63,163 bases of DNA from [Clostridium] fimetarium. GTDB taxonomy: Bacteria > Bacillota > Clostridia > Lachnospirales > Lachnospiraceae. This document shows positions 35,165 to 43,691 of the stretch, piece by piece; position 1 is the first letter of the stretch; every line of letters begins with the position of its first letter. Made by a program: the position numbers and the translations under genes. The stretch lies in the NCBI RefSeq assembly GCF_900111235.1, contig NZ_FOJI01000022.1, positions 1 to 63,163 of the forward strand, given 5' to 3'. The notes under the pieces are model-generated. The model ran no database searches, was not told the origin of the DNA, and saw nothing but the letters and a program-made list of their open reading frames with translations.

Positions 35165-36661
35165 ATGAGAAACTATAATAATGGAAAACCAATCAAATAC
35201 CCTTTAAGGGTGAAGCTCTTCTTGGTATCCGTTGTCATAATCATACCGATGATTATTCTATCGGTTTACCAGATTGTGGCTCTGCATAATTATAGTACAG
35301 CATATGATACGATAGTACGAAGGATTACTTCAGCTAATAATTATAACCTCAATTTCAAACAGGAAATGGACGAAAGCATGTATAAAATCGTTGTTGAAGC
35401 AGAATCGTTCGAATCCATTGATGACAATTACGATTTAAAAAATCCGTATAAGTTAATAGAAGCAGCAAAAGACAGTTTTACTAATCTGCAGGAAATAACA
35501 TCAAGCAGAGAAAGTCTTGATTGGATTAAACGTATTCTGCTCAATCTTGATACCCTAAAGGATAGAATTAATGAAATACGTGAAAATCTGAAGCAGACAG
35601 GCCACTATGAAGAAAATATTAAAATGCTGGAATCTGATATCTATATTTTGACAGAACTGTTTCAGGAAGAAATCCAGAATTATATTTATTATGAAACCCA
35701 GAATTTTGAGGCGATAAGGCAGAGCCTAGATGAGCAGGTGAAATATGTAATTCAGACCATGATAGTGGCATTATATTCCATTATAATTGCATCCGTCTTG
35801 GTTAATATCCTTGTAACAGATAGCATTACAAAACCAATCAGGATGTTATGCGATAAGACTGCAATGGTGGCAAGGGGAGATTTCACAACGAGAGCAACCT
35901 GCGCAAATCATGATGAATTATCAATATTATCCGATAGCTTTAACCATATGGCTTTCAAACTGGAACAGCAGGTTAAAAGCATCAGGCTGGAACAGGAAAA
36001 CTTAAGGTATATGGAATCAAAGCTTCTACAAGCGCAGATTAATCCTCATTTTTTATATAATACATTAGATACAATTATCTGGCTAATAGAAGGAGATAAA
36101 AATAAAGAAGCAATCGATATCGTTGTATCCCTTTCTGAATTTTTTAGGATTGTTGTGAGTAAAGGAAAAGATTTCATTACAATTCGTGAAGAGGAAATAC
36201 ATATTAAAAGTTATCTGCAGATACAACAGTCACGATATAAAGATATTCTGGATTATGAGATTAATATCCCGGAAGAACTATACGGATATCAAATTTTGAA
36301 GATGACTCTGCAACCACTCATTGAAAATTCTATATACCATGGTATTAAAATGTTAAGGGCAAGAGGGAAAATAACGGTAACAGGTGAAATTATGGGTGAG
36401 GTCATCTGTTTTCATGTGATTGATAATGGAATAGGAATGAATGAAGAGGAGTTAAATGCTTTAAGAAAAGAAGTTGAAATGCCAGGTAGCGAGCTGAGTA
36501 CCGGTTTTGGTCTTGCAAATGTCAATAAACGAATCAAATTGAACTATGGTAATATGTATAGACTGGATATTCAAAGCAAAAAAGGAGAAGGCACAGATAT
36601 CATAATCAAAATTCCGGCAAGGCTGCAGGAGAATGAACGAATTGAGGTAGGATATGAATAA
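35165..36661 (+). CDS. YesM-type sensor histidine kinase
   Basis: A 498-residue membrane kinase. Two membrane segments (about 19-41 and 195-217) enclose an extracytoplasmic, helix-rich sensor region of about 150 residues that lacks a sugar-binding fold. A HAMP domain follows (ITKPIRMLC onward), then the LytS/YesM dimerisation motif QAQINPHFLYNTLD with phospho-acceptor H295, and the ATPase domain (LQPLIENSIYHG, DNGIGM, GFGLANV). ATG 35165 has GGAGC upstream; GTG 35135 has none. It overlaps the anchored binding protein gene by 8 nt, implying co-expression and probably physical partnership. Confidence 0.94.
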   Translation: MRNYNNGKPIKYPLRVKLFLVSVVIIIPMIILSVYQIVALHNYSTAYDTIVRRITSANNYNLNFKQEMDESMYKIVVEAESFESIDDNYDLKNPYKLIEAAKDSFTNLQEITSSRESLDWIKRILLNLDTLKDRINEIRENLKQTGHYEENIKMLESDIYILTELFQEEIQNYIYYETQNFEAIRQSLDEQVKYVIQTMIVALYSIIIASVLVNILVTDSITKPIRMLCDKTAMVARGDFTTRATCANHDELSILSDSFNHMAFKLEQQVKSIRLEQENLRYMESKLLQAQINPHFLYNTLDTIIWLIEGDKNKEAIDIVVSLSEFFRIVVSKGKDFITIREEEIHIKSYLQIQQSRYKDILDYEINIPEELYGYQILKMTLQPLIENSIYHGIKMLRARGKITVTGEIMGEVICFHVIDNGIGMNEEELNALRKEVEMPGSELSTGFGLANVNKRIKLNYGNMYRLDIQSKKGEGTDIIIKIPARLQENERIEVGYE

Positions 36662-37745
36662 AAAAATCAAAATAATATTATGGGCCTTTTTTATTGGGTT
36701 GATAGTGATTGCTACTTGGAGTCTTATGCCGATGAAAAGCCTTCAAAATAGTGAATCAGAAAATACAGAAGATATTGATTCTGATTTGATTGTTGTTGGT
36801 TTCTCCCAGCTAGGTTCTGAATCAGACTGGCGTTCTGCAAATACGAAATCTATCCAGAATGCACTCACAAAAGAAAATGGATTCTCGTTGATTTTTTCTA
36901 ATGGAAGACAGAGCCAGGAAAATCAGATTAAGGATGTAAGGAGTTTTATTTTTCAAGAGGTAGATTATATTATAATTGCTCCGGTAACGGAGACTGGATG
37001 GGATACGGTGTTGAATGAGGCAAGGGAAGCCGGTATTCCAGTTATAATTTTGGATCGTATGATTGATACAGAAGATGAGAGTCTTTATGTCGCAAGCGTG
37101 GGTACTGATAAATATGCAGAAGGCAAGACGGCTGGACTGTGGCTGGAAAAATATCTGAAGGAACAGAAAAGTGGGTATGATGCTTTGCAGGAAAATGATC
37201 CTTTTTCGGAGGTGACATTGCAGGATGAGAGTGGACAAAATACGGATATTATAAATATCGTTGTACTTGAGGGAACTTTAAATTCAACGGCTCAGATTGG
37301 ACGATCGAAAGGATTTGAGGATATAGCCGTACTTCATGAGAATTGGAATATTCTTGCATTTGAAAATGGTGACTTTACTAAGGCAAAGGGCAAGGAAGTA
37401 ATGTTGAAGTATTTACAGAAATTTGATGATATTGATATTTTGGTTTCACAAAATGATGATATGACGTTTGGTGCGATAGAGGCGATACAAGAAGCTGGAT
37501 TAAAATGTGGGGTAAACGGTAAGATTAAAGTCATTTCTTTTGATGCGGTATCAAAGGCTTTTGATATGATGGAAGCCGGATTAATTAATGTGGATATTGA
37601 ATGTAATCCATTACAGGGACCACGGATTGCACAGATAATAGAATGTTTAGAAAAAGGGGAAGCATTTGAGAAAATATCCTATGTGAAAGAGCAGGTTTTT
37701 GAAGCAAAAGATGCTGGTATAGAACGTTTTGCGCGGAGCTATTAG
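36654..37745 (+). CDS. Membrane-anchored YtfQ-like sugar-binding protein (sensor partner)
   Basis: A 363-residue type-I periplasmic-binding-fold protein close to YtfQ: VGFSQLGSESDWRSANTKS, SRQSQENQIKDVRSF-type region, IAPVTETGWDTVL, IPVIILDRMID and QNDDMTFGAIEAI. Its hydrophobic N-terminus (about 5-24) has no lipobox cysteine, so it is probably an uncleaved anchor rather than a lipoprotein. A loop of about 25 residues (QENDPFSEVTLQDESG) is inserted relative to the lipoprotein paralogue at 38032. Translation is coupled to the kinase. By analogy with XylFII-LytS three-component systems it likely presents sugar to the kinase. Confidence 0.88.
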   Translation: MNKKIKIILWAFFIGLIVIATWSLMPMKSLQNSESENTEDIDSDLIVVGFSQLGSESDWRSANTKSIQNALTKENGFSLIFSNGRQSQENQIKDVRSFIFQEVDYIIIAPVTETGWDTVLNEAREAGIPVIILDRMIDTEDESLYVASVGTDKYAEGKTAGLWLEKYLKEQKSGYDALQENDPFSEVTLQDESGQNTDIINIVVLEGTLNSTAQIGRSKGFEDIAVLHENWNILAFENGDFTKAKGKEVMLKYLQKFDDIDILVSQNDDMTFGAIEAIQEAGLKCGVNGKIKVISFDAVSKAFDMMEAGLINVDIECNPLQGPRIAQIIECLEKGEAFEKISYVKEQVFEAKDAGIERFARSY

Positions 37746-37784
37746 CAATGTGATTTAGTTTAGATAATATACTATATGGGTTTC

Positions 37785-37825
37785 AAGAACAGCGTATGTA
37801 GAAATATGTACCCTGTTCTTTTTTT
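37785..37825 (+). terminator. Intrinsic terminator after the sensor genes
   Basis: AAGAACAG (37785-37792) pairs with CTGTTCTT (37813-37820) and runs into a T-tract ending at 37825. It separates the sensor operon from the transporter genes. The remaining 200 nt must hold the transporter promoter, but I see no clear consensus. Confidence 0.8.
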
Positions 37826-38031
37826 AAAAATAAATTTAATATCATACGCTAAAACGTAAAATAACAAACATAATTCATAGAATTATCAACCAAAAATGAA
37901 ACACAACAGAAGTACAGTAAAAAAAACTACAAAGTTAGGATTAATTTCCGTATTTTTATGTGTATAAGTTATATATAGTTATCCTATAACTGAACTGAAT
38001 GTTTTGGTTAAATTGATTGGAGGAGATATCT

Positions 38032-39012
38032 ATGAAAAAAATTTTTTCTACCGCTCTTGTATTGATGCTCATGTTTACACTACTTGCTGCATGTGGCAAG
38101 AAAGATGCTGAGACTTCAGCCACCAAAGAAGACAAAAAAATCACAGTAGGTGTAGTGCAGACAAATGCGAACGAGTCAGACTGGCGTACTGCAAACACAA
38201 AATCATTCAACGAGGCTTTTGCGACAGCTGGTTTTGAACTTAAAATGGTTTTCGGTGAGGGTGACCACGCAAAACAGATTTCACAGGCACAGCAGCTTAT
38301 CCAAGAAGAGGTTGACTATCTTGTTGTTTTAGGATTACAGTCGGCTGGTTGGGAAGATGTGGCAAAGGCAGCTAAGACAGCCGGAATACCATTTATTATG
38401 GCTGACCGTAAACTTGACTTGTCGGAGAATCTTTATACAGCAATGGTGTGTTCCGATTTTCTAGCTGAAGGCAATAAGGCAGTTGATTGGTTGAAGACTC
38501 AAAAACTCGATGCTTACAAGATCGTTGTGCTTGGTGGCGACACAGGTTCTTCCGCTCAGCTCGGTCGTTCCAAAGCGATTGAAGACGGCGCAAAAGCAAA
38601 CAAATGGGATATTGTATTCAACCAAAATATGAAAGGTTGGGACGAAACGCTTGCAAAGCAGGCTGTTGCTGATCTTATTGCTACAGGAACGAAATTCACT
38701 GTTATCTATGCTGAGAACGACAACATGGCTCGTGGTGCTTGCACTGCTATGGATGCTGCTGGTATTACATATGGTAAAAATGGTACTGTAAAAGTTATCG
38801 CTTTTGATGCAAATAAGTGGGGCCTTCAGAATGTTCTCTCTGGTAAATTCAGCCTTGATGTAGAGTGTAATCCTCTCCATGGACCTCGTATTGTTAAGCT
38901 TATTAATAGTCTTAAGGCTGGGGAAAAGGTTGAGCAGAATGCATATGTTGATGAAACAACATTTGACATTAATTCTATCACACAAGCCATTATTGATGCA
39001 CGTAAATATTAA
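38032..39012 (+). CDS. YtfQ-like sugar-binding lipoprotein
   Basis: A 326-residue substrate-binding lipoprotein of a CUT2 importer. The signal MKKIFSTALVLMLMF ends in the lipobox LAAC with lipidated C21. The mature part shows VQTNANESDWRTANTKSF, GLQSAGWEDV, IPFIMADRKLD, AENDNMARGACTAM and VECNPLHGPRIVKLI, all matching the YtfQ/galactofuranose group, so a furanose or pentose-like sugar is likely. ATG 38032 follows GGAGGAG; TTG 38017 is inside the ribosome binding region. Codons are richer in C and G than in the sensor genes. It is followed by a stem-loop that may stabilise its mRNA. Confidence 0.93.
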   Translation: MKKIFSTALVLMLMFTLLAACGKKDAETSATKEDKKITVGVVQTNANESDWRTANTKSFNEAFATAGFELKMVFGEGDHAKQISQAQQLIQEEVDYLVVLGLQSAGWEDVAKAAKTAGIPFIMADRKLDLSENLYTAMVCSDFLAEGNKAVDWLKTQKLDAYKIVVLGGDTGSSAQLGRSKAIEDGAKANKWDIVFNQNMKGWDETLAKQAVADLIATGTKFTVIYAENDNMARGACTAMDAAGITYGKNGTVKVIAFDANKWGLQNVLSGKFSLDVECNPLHGPRIVKLINSLKAGEKVEQNAYVDETTFDINSITQAIIDARKY

Positions 39013-39071
39013 TAATCGTTTCTGTTGAATATCCGGAGATTTTGAGCAAGTAAAAAAATATTGATTGTAAA

Positions 39072-39118
39072 ACACGGTACCAGGTCTGTGGATATTTTCA
39101 CAGATTTTGGTACCGCGT
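39072..39118 (+). other. Stem-loop between binding protein and ATPase genes
   Basis: ACACGGTACCA pairs with TGGTACCGCGT (one mismatch), enclosing an inner CTGTG/CACAG stem. No strong T-run follows. Position after a binding-protein gene is typical of partial terminators or RNA-stabilising structures that raise binding-protein expression over the membrane genes. Confidence 0.6.
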
Positions 39119-39160
39119 ATTTATTAAATTAAAATAAATTATAGAACTGACAGGATAATG

Positions 39161-39186
39161 TCTTGATATCTTGATATCTTGGTATC
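39161..39186 (+). repeat. Three tandem 8-nt repeats before the ATPase gene
   Basis: TCTTGATA, TCTTGATA, TCTTGGTA in direct tandem, 29 nt before the ATPase start codon and just upstream of its GGAGG ribosome binding site. Confidence 0.6.
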
Positions 39187-39214
39187 GTGTCTGATCGGAG
39201 GTTTGACTATAACT

Positions 39215-40738
39215 ATGCAGGACAAAGTACTTACAATGAGGAATATCTATAAAAGCTTTCCTGGCGTACTGGCCTTACAAAATGTGGATTTCACTTTATG
39301 TGAAGGTGAAATTCACGCTTTGATGGGCGAAAATGGTGCCGGAAAGTCAACCTTGATTAAGGTTTTGACCGGAGTATATTTTAAGGATGCCGGAGAAATC
39401 TGCATTAAAGGAATCAATAAACCAGTTCATATCAAGTCGACTCAGGAGGCCCAAAGACTCGGAATAAGCACGGTGTATCAGGAAATTACCTTATGCCCGA
39501 ACTTGACGGTTGCCGAAAATCTGTTTATTGGCAGAACCAATGATTTAATCGTTAATTGGAAGAAAATCAACAACAGGGCAGAAAGCATTCTAAAAGGCTT
39601 GGGGATAGCGGTAGAACCAACGCAGCAATTATCAAACTGCTCTTTAGCGGTTCAGCAGATGGTAGCAATCGCCCGTGCCATTGATATGGATTGCAAGGTA
39701 TTGATACTTGATGAGCCTACTTCATCGTTGGATAAACTAGAGGTCACCAAGTTGTTTACCCTGATGCGCGAACTCAAGGGCAGGGGGGTAGGCATAATCT
39801 TTGTTACCCATTTCCTTGAACAAGTGTATGAGCTGTGTGATAAAATTACAGTACTACGTAATGGCGAGCTTGTAGGAGAATATCAAATTAAGGAATTGCC
39901 TCGGGTAGAGCTTGTTGCCAAAATGATGGGCAAAGAACTTGGCGATTTGGCTGACATACATAACGAAGAGCAACTTGGTACTGGTGACTCGAAAGAAGTG
40001 ATTATCGAAACGCATGAGCTTTCTAGTACTTCTGGAATAAAGCCGTTCAATTTCATTGCGTACAAGGGCGAGGTGACGGGCTATGCCGGGCTACTCGGAT
40101 CTGGGCGTAGCGAGTGCGTGCGTGCAATCTTCGGCGCAGACAAGATCATGAAAGGCAAGTTGAAAATCAAAGGCGAGAATGTCAAAATTACTTCGCCAAT
40201 AAAAGCGATGAAGAAAGGAATTGGATATCTTTCCGAAGATCGCAAGTGCGATGGGATTATTGGTGACTTGTCAGTCCGCGAGAATATCATACTCGCGCTG
40301 CAGGTTATGAAAGGTTTCTTTAAGCCATTTTCTAAGGCTCAGGCGCAAGCATTTGCAGATGAGTATATCAGTCTGCTCGGCATAAAAACCGCTTCATCGG
40401 ATACCACAATCAACTCATTGTCCGGTGGAAATCAGCAAAAGGTAATTCTTGCTCGTTGGCTGCTCACTAATCCCGATTATCTTATTCTTGACGAGCCGAC
40501 ACGCGGAATTGATATTGGCACGAAGGTTGAAATTCAAAAACTAGTGCTAAAGCTTGCATCAGAGGGTATGAGTATCACATTCATTTCGTCTGAGATTGAA
40601 GAAATGCTGCGAACCTGTTCCAGACTAATTGTTATGCGTGACCTTTATGTAGTTGGAGAATTAAAGGGTGATGATATGACACAGGATAAAATAATGTATA
40701 CCATAGCGGGGGGTGTAAGTAATAATGTCCAAAAATAG
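39215..40738 (+). CDS. CUT2-type sugar ABC transporter ATPase (YtfR/MglA-like)
   Basis: A 507-residue ATPase with two nucleotide-binding domains in one chain. Domain 1: Walker A GENGAGKST, signature-like LSNCSLAVQQMVAIARA, Walker B VLILDEPTSSLD. Domain 2: degenerate P-loop GLLGSGRSE, intact signature LSGGNQQKVILARW and LILDEPTRGID. This is standard for CUT2 importers such as RbsA, XylG and YtfR. ATG 39215 is preceded by GGAGG with a long 12-nt spacer; TTG 39179 is upstream of that site. It overlaps the permease gene by 14 nt. Confidence 0.95.
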   Translation: MQDKVLTMRNIYKSFPGVLALQNVDFTLCEGEIHALMGENGAGKSTLIKVLTGVYFKDAGEICIKGINKPVHIKSTQEAQRLGISTVYQEITLCPNLTVAENLFIGRTNDLIVNWKKINNRAESILKGLGIAVEPTQQLSNCSLAVQQMVAIARAIDMDCKVLILDEPTSSLDKLEVTKLFTLMRELKGRGVGIIFVTHFLEQVYELCDKITVLRNGELVGEYQIKELPRVELVAKMMGKELGDLADIHNEEQLGTGDSKEVIIETHELSSTSGIKPFNFIAYKGEVTGYAGLLGSGRSECVRAIFGADKIMKGKLKIKGENVKITSPIKAMKKGIGYLSEDRKCDGIIGDLSVRENIILALQVMKGFFKPFSKAQAQAFADEYISLLGIKTASSDTTINSLSGGNQQKVILARWLLTNPDYLILDEPTRGIDIGTKVEIQKLVLKLASEGMSITFISSEIEEMLRTCSRLIVMRDLYVVGELKGDDMTQDKIMYTIAGGVSNNVQK

Positions 40739-41831
40739 TAATAAACTTAATACCAACTATTTTAGATCTATTTTTAAAGCATTAATCAGAAACAAATTGT
40801 TTATACCTATTGCGTTTCTAACATTTCTTCTATTAATTAATGTGTTCATCAATCCGGGTTTTCTTAGAATTAGCATGGGCAGCGACAGTAATGGTAATAA
40901 TGTCTTGATCGGGAATCTAATCAATATTCTGAGCAATGCGACTGAACTTGTTATTCTTGCTATCGGAATGACACTCGTTACATCTGCTTCCAGAGGTCAG
41001 GACATCAGTGTAGGCGCTACAGTCGCGATAGTCGGCGGAGTGGTTATGAGGGTCCTGTGCGGGAGCGAAACCCAGCCAGCCATGTTACATGCACCGATTA
41101 TTGTTGCATTCATACTCGGCTGCCTTGCTGGTATGGCTTGTGGAGCTTTTAATGGTTTACTTGTTGCAAAATTCAAAATACAGCCTATGGTAGCAACGCT
41201 AATCCTCTTTACGGCCGGAAGGTCGATAGGCTCAATGGCTATGGGTGGGCTTAAGCCCAAAGCTGTGCCTTCATTTGGTTATTACGGCAACTTTATTCCA
41301 GGATTTCCTGTTCCGACCCCAATACTTATTACGATTGTTGTTGTCGCGCTAACATTCCTCGTGTTGAAAAAAACCAATCTTGGTCTCTACACTAGGGCTG
41401 TAGGTATTAATGATAAAGCATCAAGCCTGAATGGTCTTAATCCTGCAATGATTAAATTCTTGGCATTTGTTATTATGGGCCTTTGCGTTGGTATTGCCGG
41501 TTTTGTTCAGTCAAGCAGGGTACAGACTGTAAATCCGTACACAATAGTGCCTAGTATTGAAATGGATGTTATTTTGGCAGTTGCCCTTGGTGCCAATTCA
41601 CTCGGTGGCGGCAAATTCAATATGATGGGCTCAATTATTGGAGCGTATACCATTCAGACTTTGACCTCTATGTTGACCACACTTAATGTTAATACAAATG
41701 CCGTTCCTGTATTCAAAGCTGTAATAATTATTATACTTGTAGCCATTCAAACTCCAATTGTTAAAAGTTTCTTCAGCAATAGAGTCAAATTTTCCAAATT
41801 GGCCGTAGGCGATGGAAAGGAGCGTGGTTAA
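40725..41831 (+). CDS. CUT2-type sugar ABC permease 1 (YtfT-like)
   Basis: A 368-residue membrane permease with about ten hydrophobic segments. GQDISVGATVAIVGGVVMRV matches the DxSVG motif of RbsC/YtfT-type subunits, and ILAVALGANSLGGGKFNMMGSIIGAYTIQTL is the cytoplasmic EAA-like coupling loop. It overlaps the ATPase gene by 14 nt and is followed within 2 nt by a second permease, so the pore is predicted to be heterodimeric as in YtfT-YjfF. Confidence 0.93.
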   Translation: MSKNSNKLNTNYFRSIFKALIRNKLFIPIAFLTFLLLINVFINPGFLRISMGSDSNGNNVLIGNLINILSNATELVILAIGMTLVTSASRGQDISVGATVAIVGGVVMRVLCGSETQPAMLHAPIIVAFILGCLAGMACGAFNGLLVAKFKIQPMVATLILFTAGRSIGSMAMGGLKPKAVPSFGYYGNFIPGFPVPTPILITIVVVALTFLVLKKTNLGLYTRAVGINDKASSLNGLNPAMIKFLAFVIMGLCVGIAGFVQSSRVQTVNPYTIVPSIEMDVILAVALGANSLGGGKFNMMGSIIGAYTIQTLTSMLTTLNVNTNAVPVFKAVIIIILVAIQTPIVKSFFSNRVKFSKLAVGDGKERG

Positions 41832-41832
41832 T

Positions 41833-42900
41833 ATGTTATTTTTAAAAAAAGCGCAGGGAACCGAAAGTATAGGAGTTATCCAGAACAAGCTGAAACGAGA
41901 AAAGGCTCTGACTGATACAGCTTTCTTACTGACAATTACTATTTCATTGTTTATTGCACTCTATATTCTCTCCATTATATTCCTTGGAGATAAAGGTTTC
42001 AGTAAGATTCAAATGTTTTTTAACCTCTTGAACGAAAATGCCGCGCTGATCATAATTGCCTGCGGACTTTCGATTGTTATGATAACAGGAAGTATTGATA
42101 TTTCTGTAGGTGGTTCCACCGCACTTATTTGTACATCCTGTATCGTTTGTCTTAATAATTATGGGTTCGATTTTGTAACAACTTTAGTTTTGGCCTTGGC
42201 AATCGGTATCACGTTCGGCGCGGTGCAAGGGTTTTTAATCGCGTATCTGGAGATGCAGCCATTTATCGTTACTCTGGCAGGAATGTTCTTAGGTCGAGGT
42301 TTAGTTGCTCTGATAGAAGTCAATCAGATACAGGTTATTAACCCTGGATTTGAGAAGTTGTCGGGTGCGAGAATACTGATACCATTATTGGGCGATATTA
42401 ATAAAAAAGGTGTTTTTATTCAATCAAAGCTAGAGTATGGTGTTATTGTAGCACTTATCATCGTATTTTTGATGTTCTTGTTGCTAAAGAAGACAAAGCT
42501 CGGACGCAGTTTTTACGCCGTGGGTGGAAATTCACAAAGCGCCATGATGCTTGGTATAAACGTCAAGAGAACTAGGTTCTATGCCCATTTGCTTTGTGGT
42601 CTGCTTGCAGGTATCGGGGGGTTCATATACCTTTTTCACACGCGGTCCGGATCGGTTCAGCAGGCAACAGGCCTCGAAATGGATGCTATAGCCGCGTCTA
42701 TTATTGGTGGAACATTGCTTACGGGTGGAATAGGTAATATCTTTGGTACTTTATTTGGTGTATTAACAAGCGGTATCGTATTACTAATCGTTACTGCAAT
42801 AGGTAGCCAGGATCCATGGTGGCCACAGATCACACGTGCGGCAATGCTCTGCTTCTTTATTGTACTTCAGAGCGTCATTTGTTCACGGAAAAAGAAGTAA
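41833..42900 (+). CDS. CUT2-type sugar ABC permease 2 (YjfF-like)
   Basis: A 355-residue permease with about nine hydrophobic segments. GSIDISVGGSTALICTSCIVC is the DISVG motif and DAIAASIIGGTLLTGGIGNIFGTLFG the coupling loop. ATG 41833 follows AAAGGAG; the in-frame ATG at 41812 lies inside the preceding gene and before that site. It closes the transporter operon and is followed by a very long perfect inverted repeat. Confidence 0.93.
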   Translation: MLFLKKAQGTESIGVIQNKLKREKALTDTAFLLTITISLFIALYILSIIFLGDKGFSKIQMFFNLLNENAALIIIACGLSIVMITGSIDISVGGSTALICTSCIVCLNNYGFDFVTTLVLALAIGITFGAVQGFLIAYLEMQPFIVTLAGMFLGRGLVALIEVNQIQVINPGFEKLSGARILIPLLGDINKKGVFIQSKLEYGVIVALIIVFLMFLLLKKTKLGRSFYAVGGNSQSAMMLGINVKRTRFYAHLLCGLLAGIGGFIYLFHTRSGSVQQATGLEMDAIAASIIGGTLLTGGIGNIFGTLFGVLTSGIVLLIVTAIGSQDPWWPQITRAAMLCFFIVLQSVICSRKKK

Positions 42901-42959
42901 CAAGACGTAAAATGTTATCTACCTCGATTTAGCAAAGCATAAAATATTACTCGCCCTTA

Positions 42960-43022
42960 TATAACGAGCAGAGGAAAGAAAATTATCAATTATGGATAAT
43001 TTTCTTTCCTCTGCTCGTTATA
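42960..43022. terminator. 28-bp perfect inverted repeat after the sugar operon
   Basis: Left arm 42960-42987 and right arm 42995-43022 are perfect reverse complements around the 7-nt loop AATTATG; the arm contains ACGAGCAGAGGAAAG. No T-run follows on either side. It probably ends or protects the sugar-transporter mRNA, though it is about twice the usual terminator stem length. Confidence 0.7.
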
Positions 43023-43153
43023 GCACTAAAGACTTCAATTATTCTTGATGACTTACTGAATAGTGAGTGATATAATATTATAAAAATTATAATCTATGCA
43101 AACAGAAATTAAGCACAAATAAGTGCAATTAAAATGTAAAATCGGAGGATTAT

Positions 43154-43629
43154 ATGGAATACAATATTAGAGAAATGGAATCCTTTGAATATCCGTTGCT
43201 GGATGTTTTTTATACGAAGCTATATTTCAACGTGATGAAATGAATTTATTACCCAAATCAGTAATTGAAAAACCAGAACTAAAGGTATATATTCAGAACT
43301 TTGGAAATGAGAAGGATGATTATTGCTTTTGTGCAGAAGTTCATGGGGAAATAGTTGGTGCGGTGTGGGTTAGAAATATTAGTGCCTATGGAAGTATTGA
43401 TAATAATACGCCAGAATTTGCGATTTCGCTTTATAAAAAATTCAGAGGACATGGCATTGGAATGCAAATGATGAAAACGATGATAGTGCATCTGAAACAA
43501 AGAGGATACTCAAAAACTTCATTAGCTGTGCAGAAAGATAATTATGCTGTGAAAATGTACATATTTGTAGGTTTTCAAATTGTAGATGAAAATGAAGAGG
43601 AATATATAATGGTACATAATTTAAAATAA
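43154..43629 (+). pseudogene. GNAT acetyltransferase, frameshifted at a T-tract
   Basis: GGAGG precedes ATG 43154, which encodes MEYNIREMESFEYPLLDVF and then stops early. The +1 frame continues LYEAIFQRDEMNLLPKSV through a complete GNAT core with acetyl-CoA loop RGHGIGMQM and end AVKMYIFVGFQIV. Adding one T to the T6 run at 43206-43211 restores one 159-codon frame. It is a single-base loss in a homopolymer, so either a recent pseudogene, a slippage switch or a sequencing error. Translation could also restart at ATG 43240. Confidence 0.8.
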
Positions 43630-43691
43630 TTACAAATTCCAAATAAATTCCATATTTATTTAGGACGTGTATCAAATCAAGGAGATTATTT

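Noticed and set aside
38461-39075. 204-residue reverse-strand frame opposite the sugar-binding lipoprotein
   Set aside because: An antisense shadow with unlikely composition; the forward frame has signal peptide, lipobox and family motifs.
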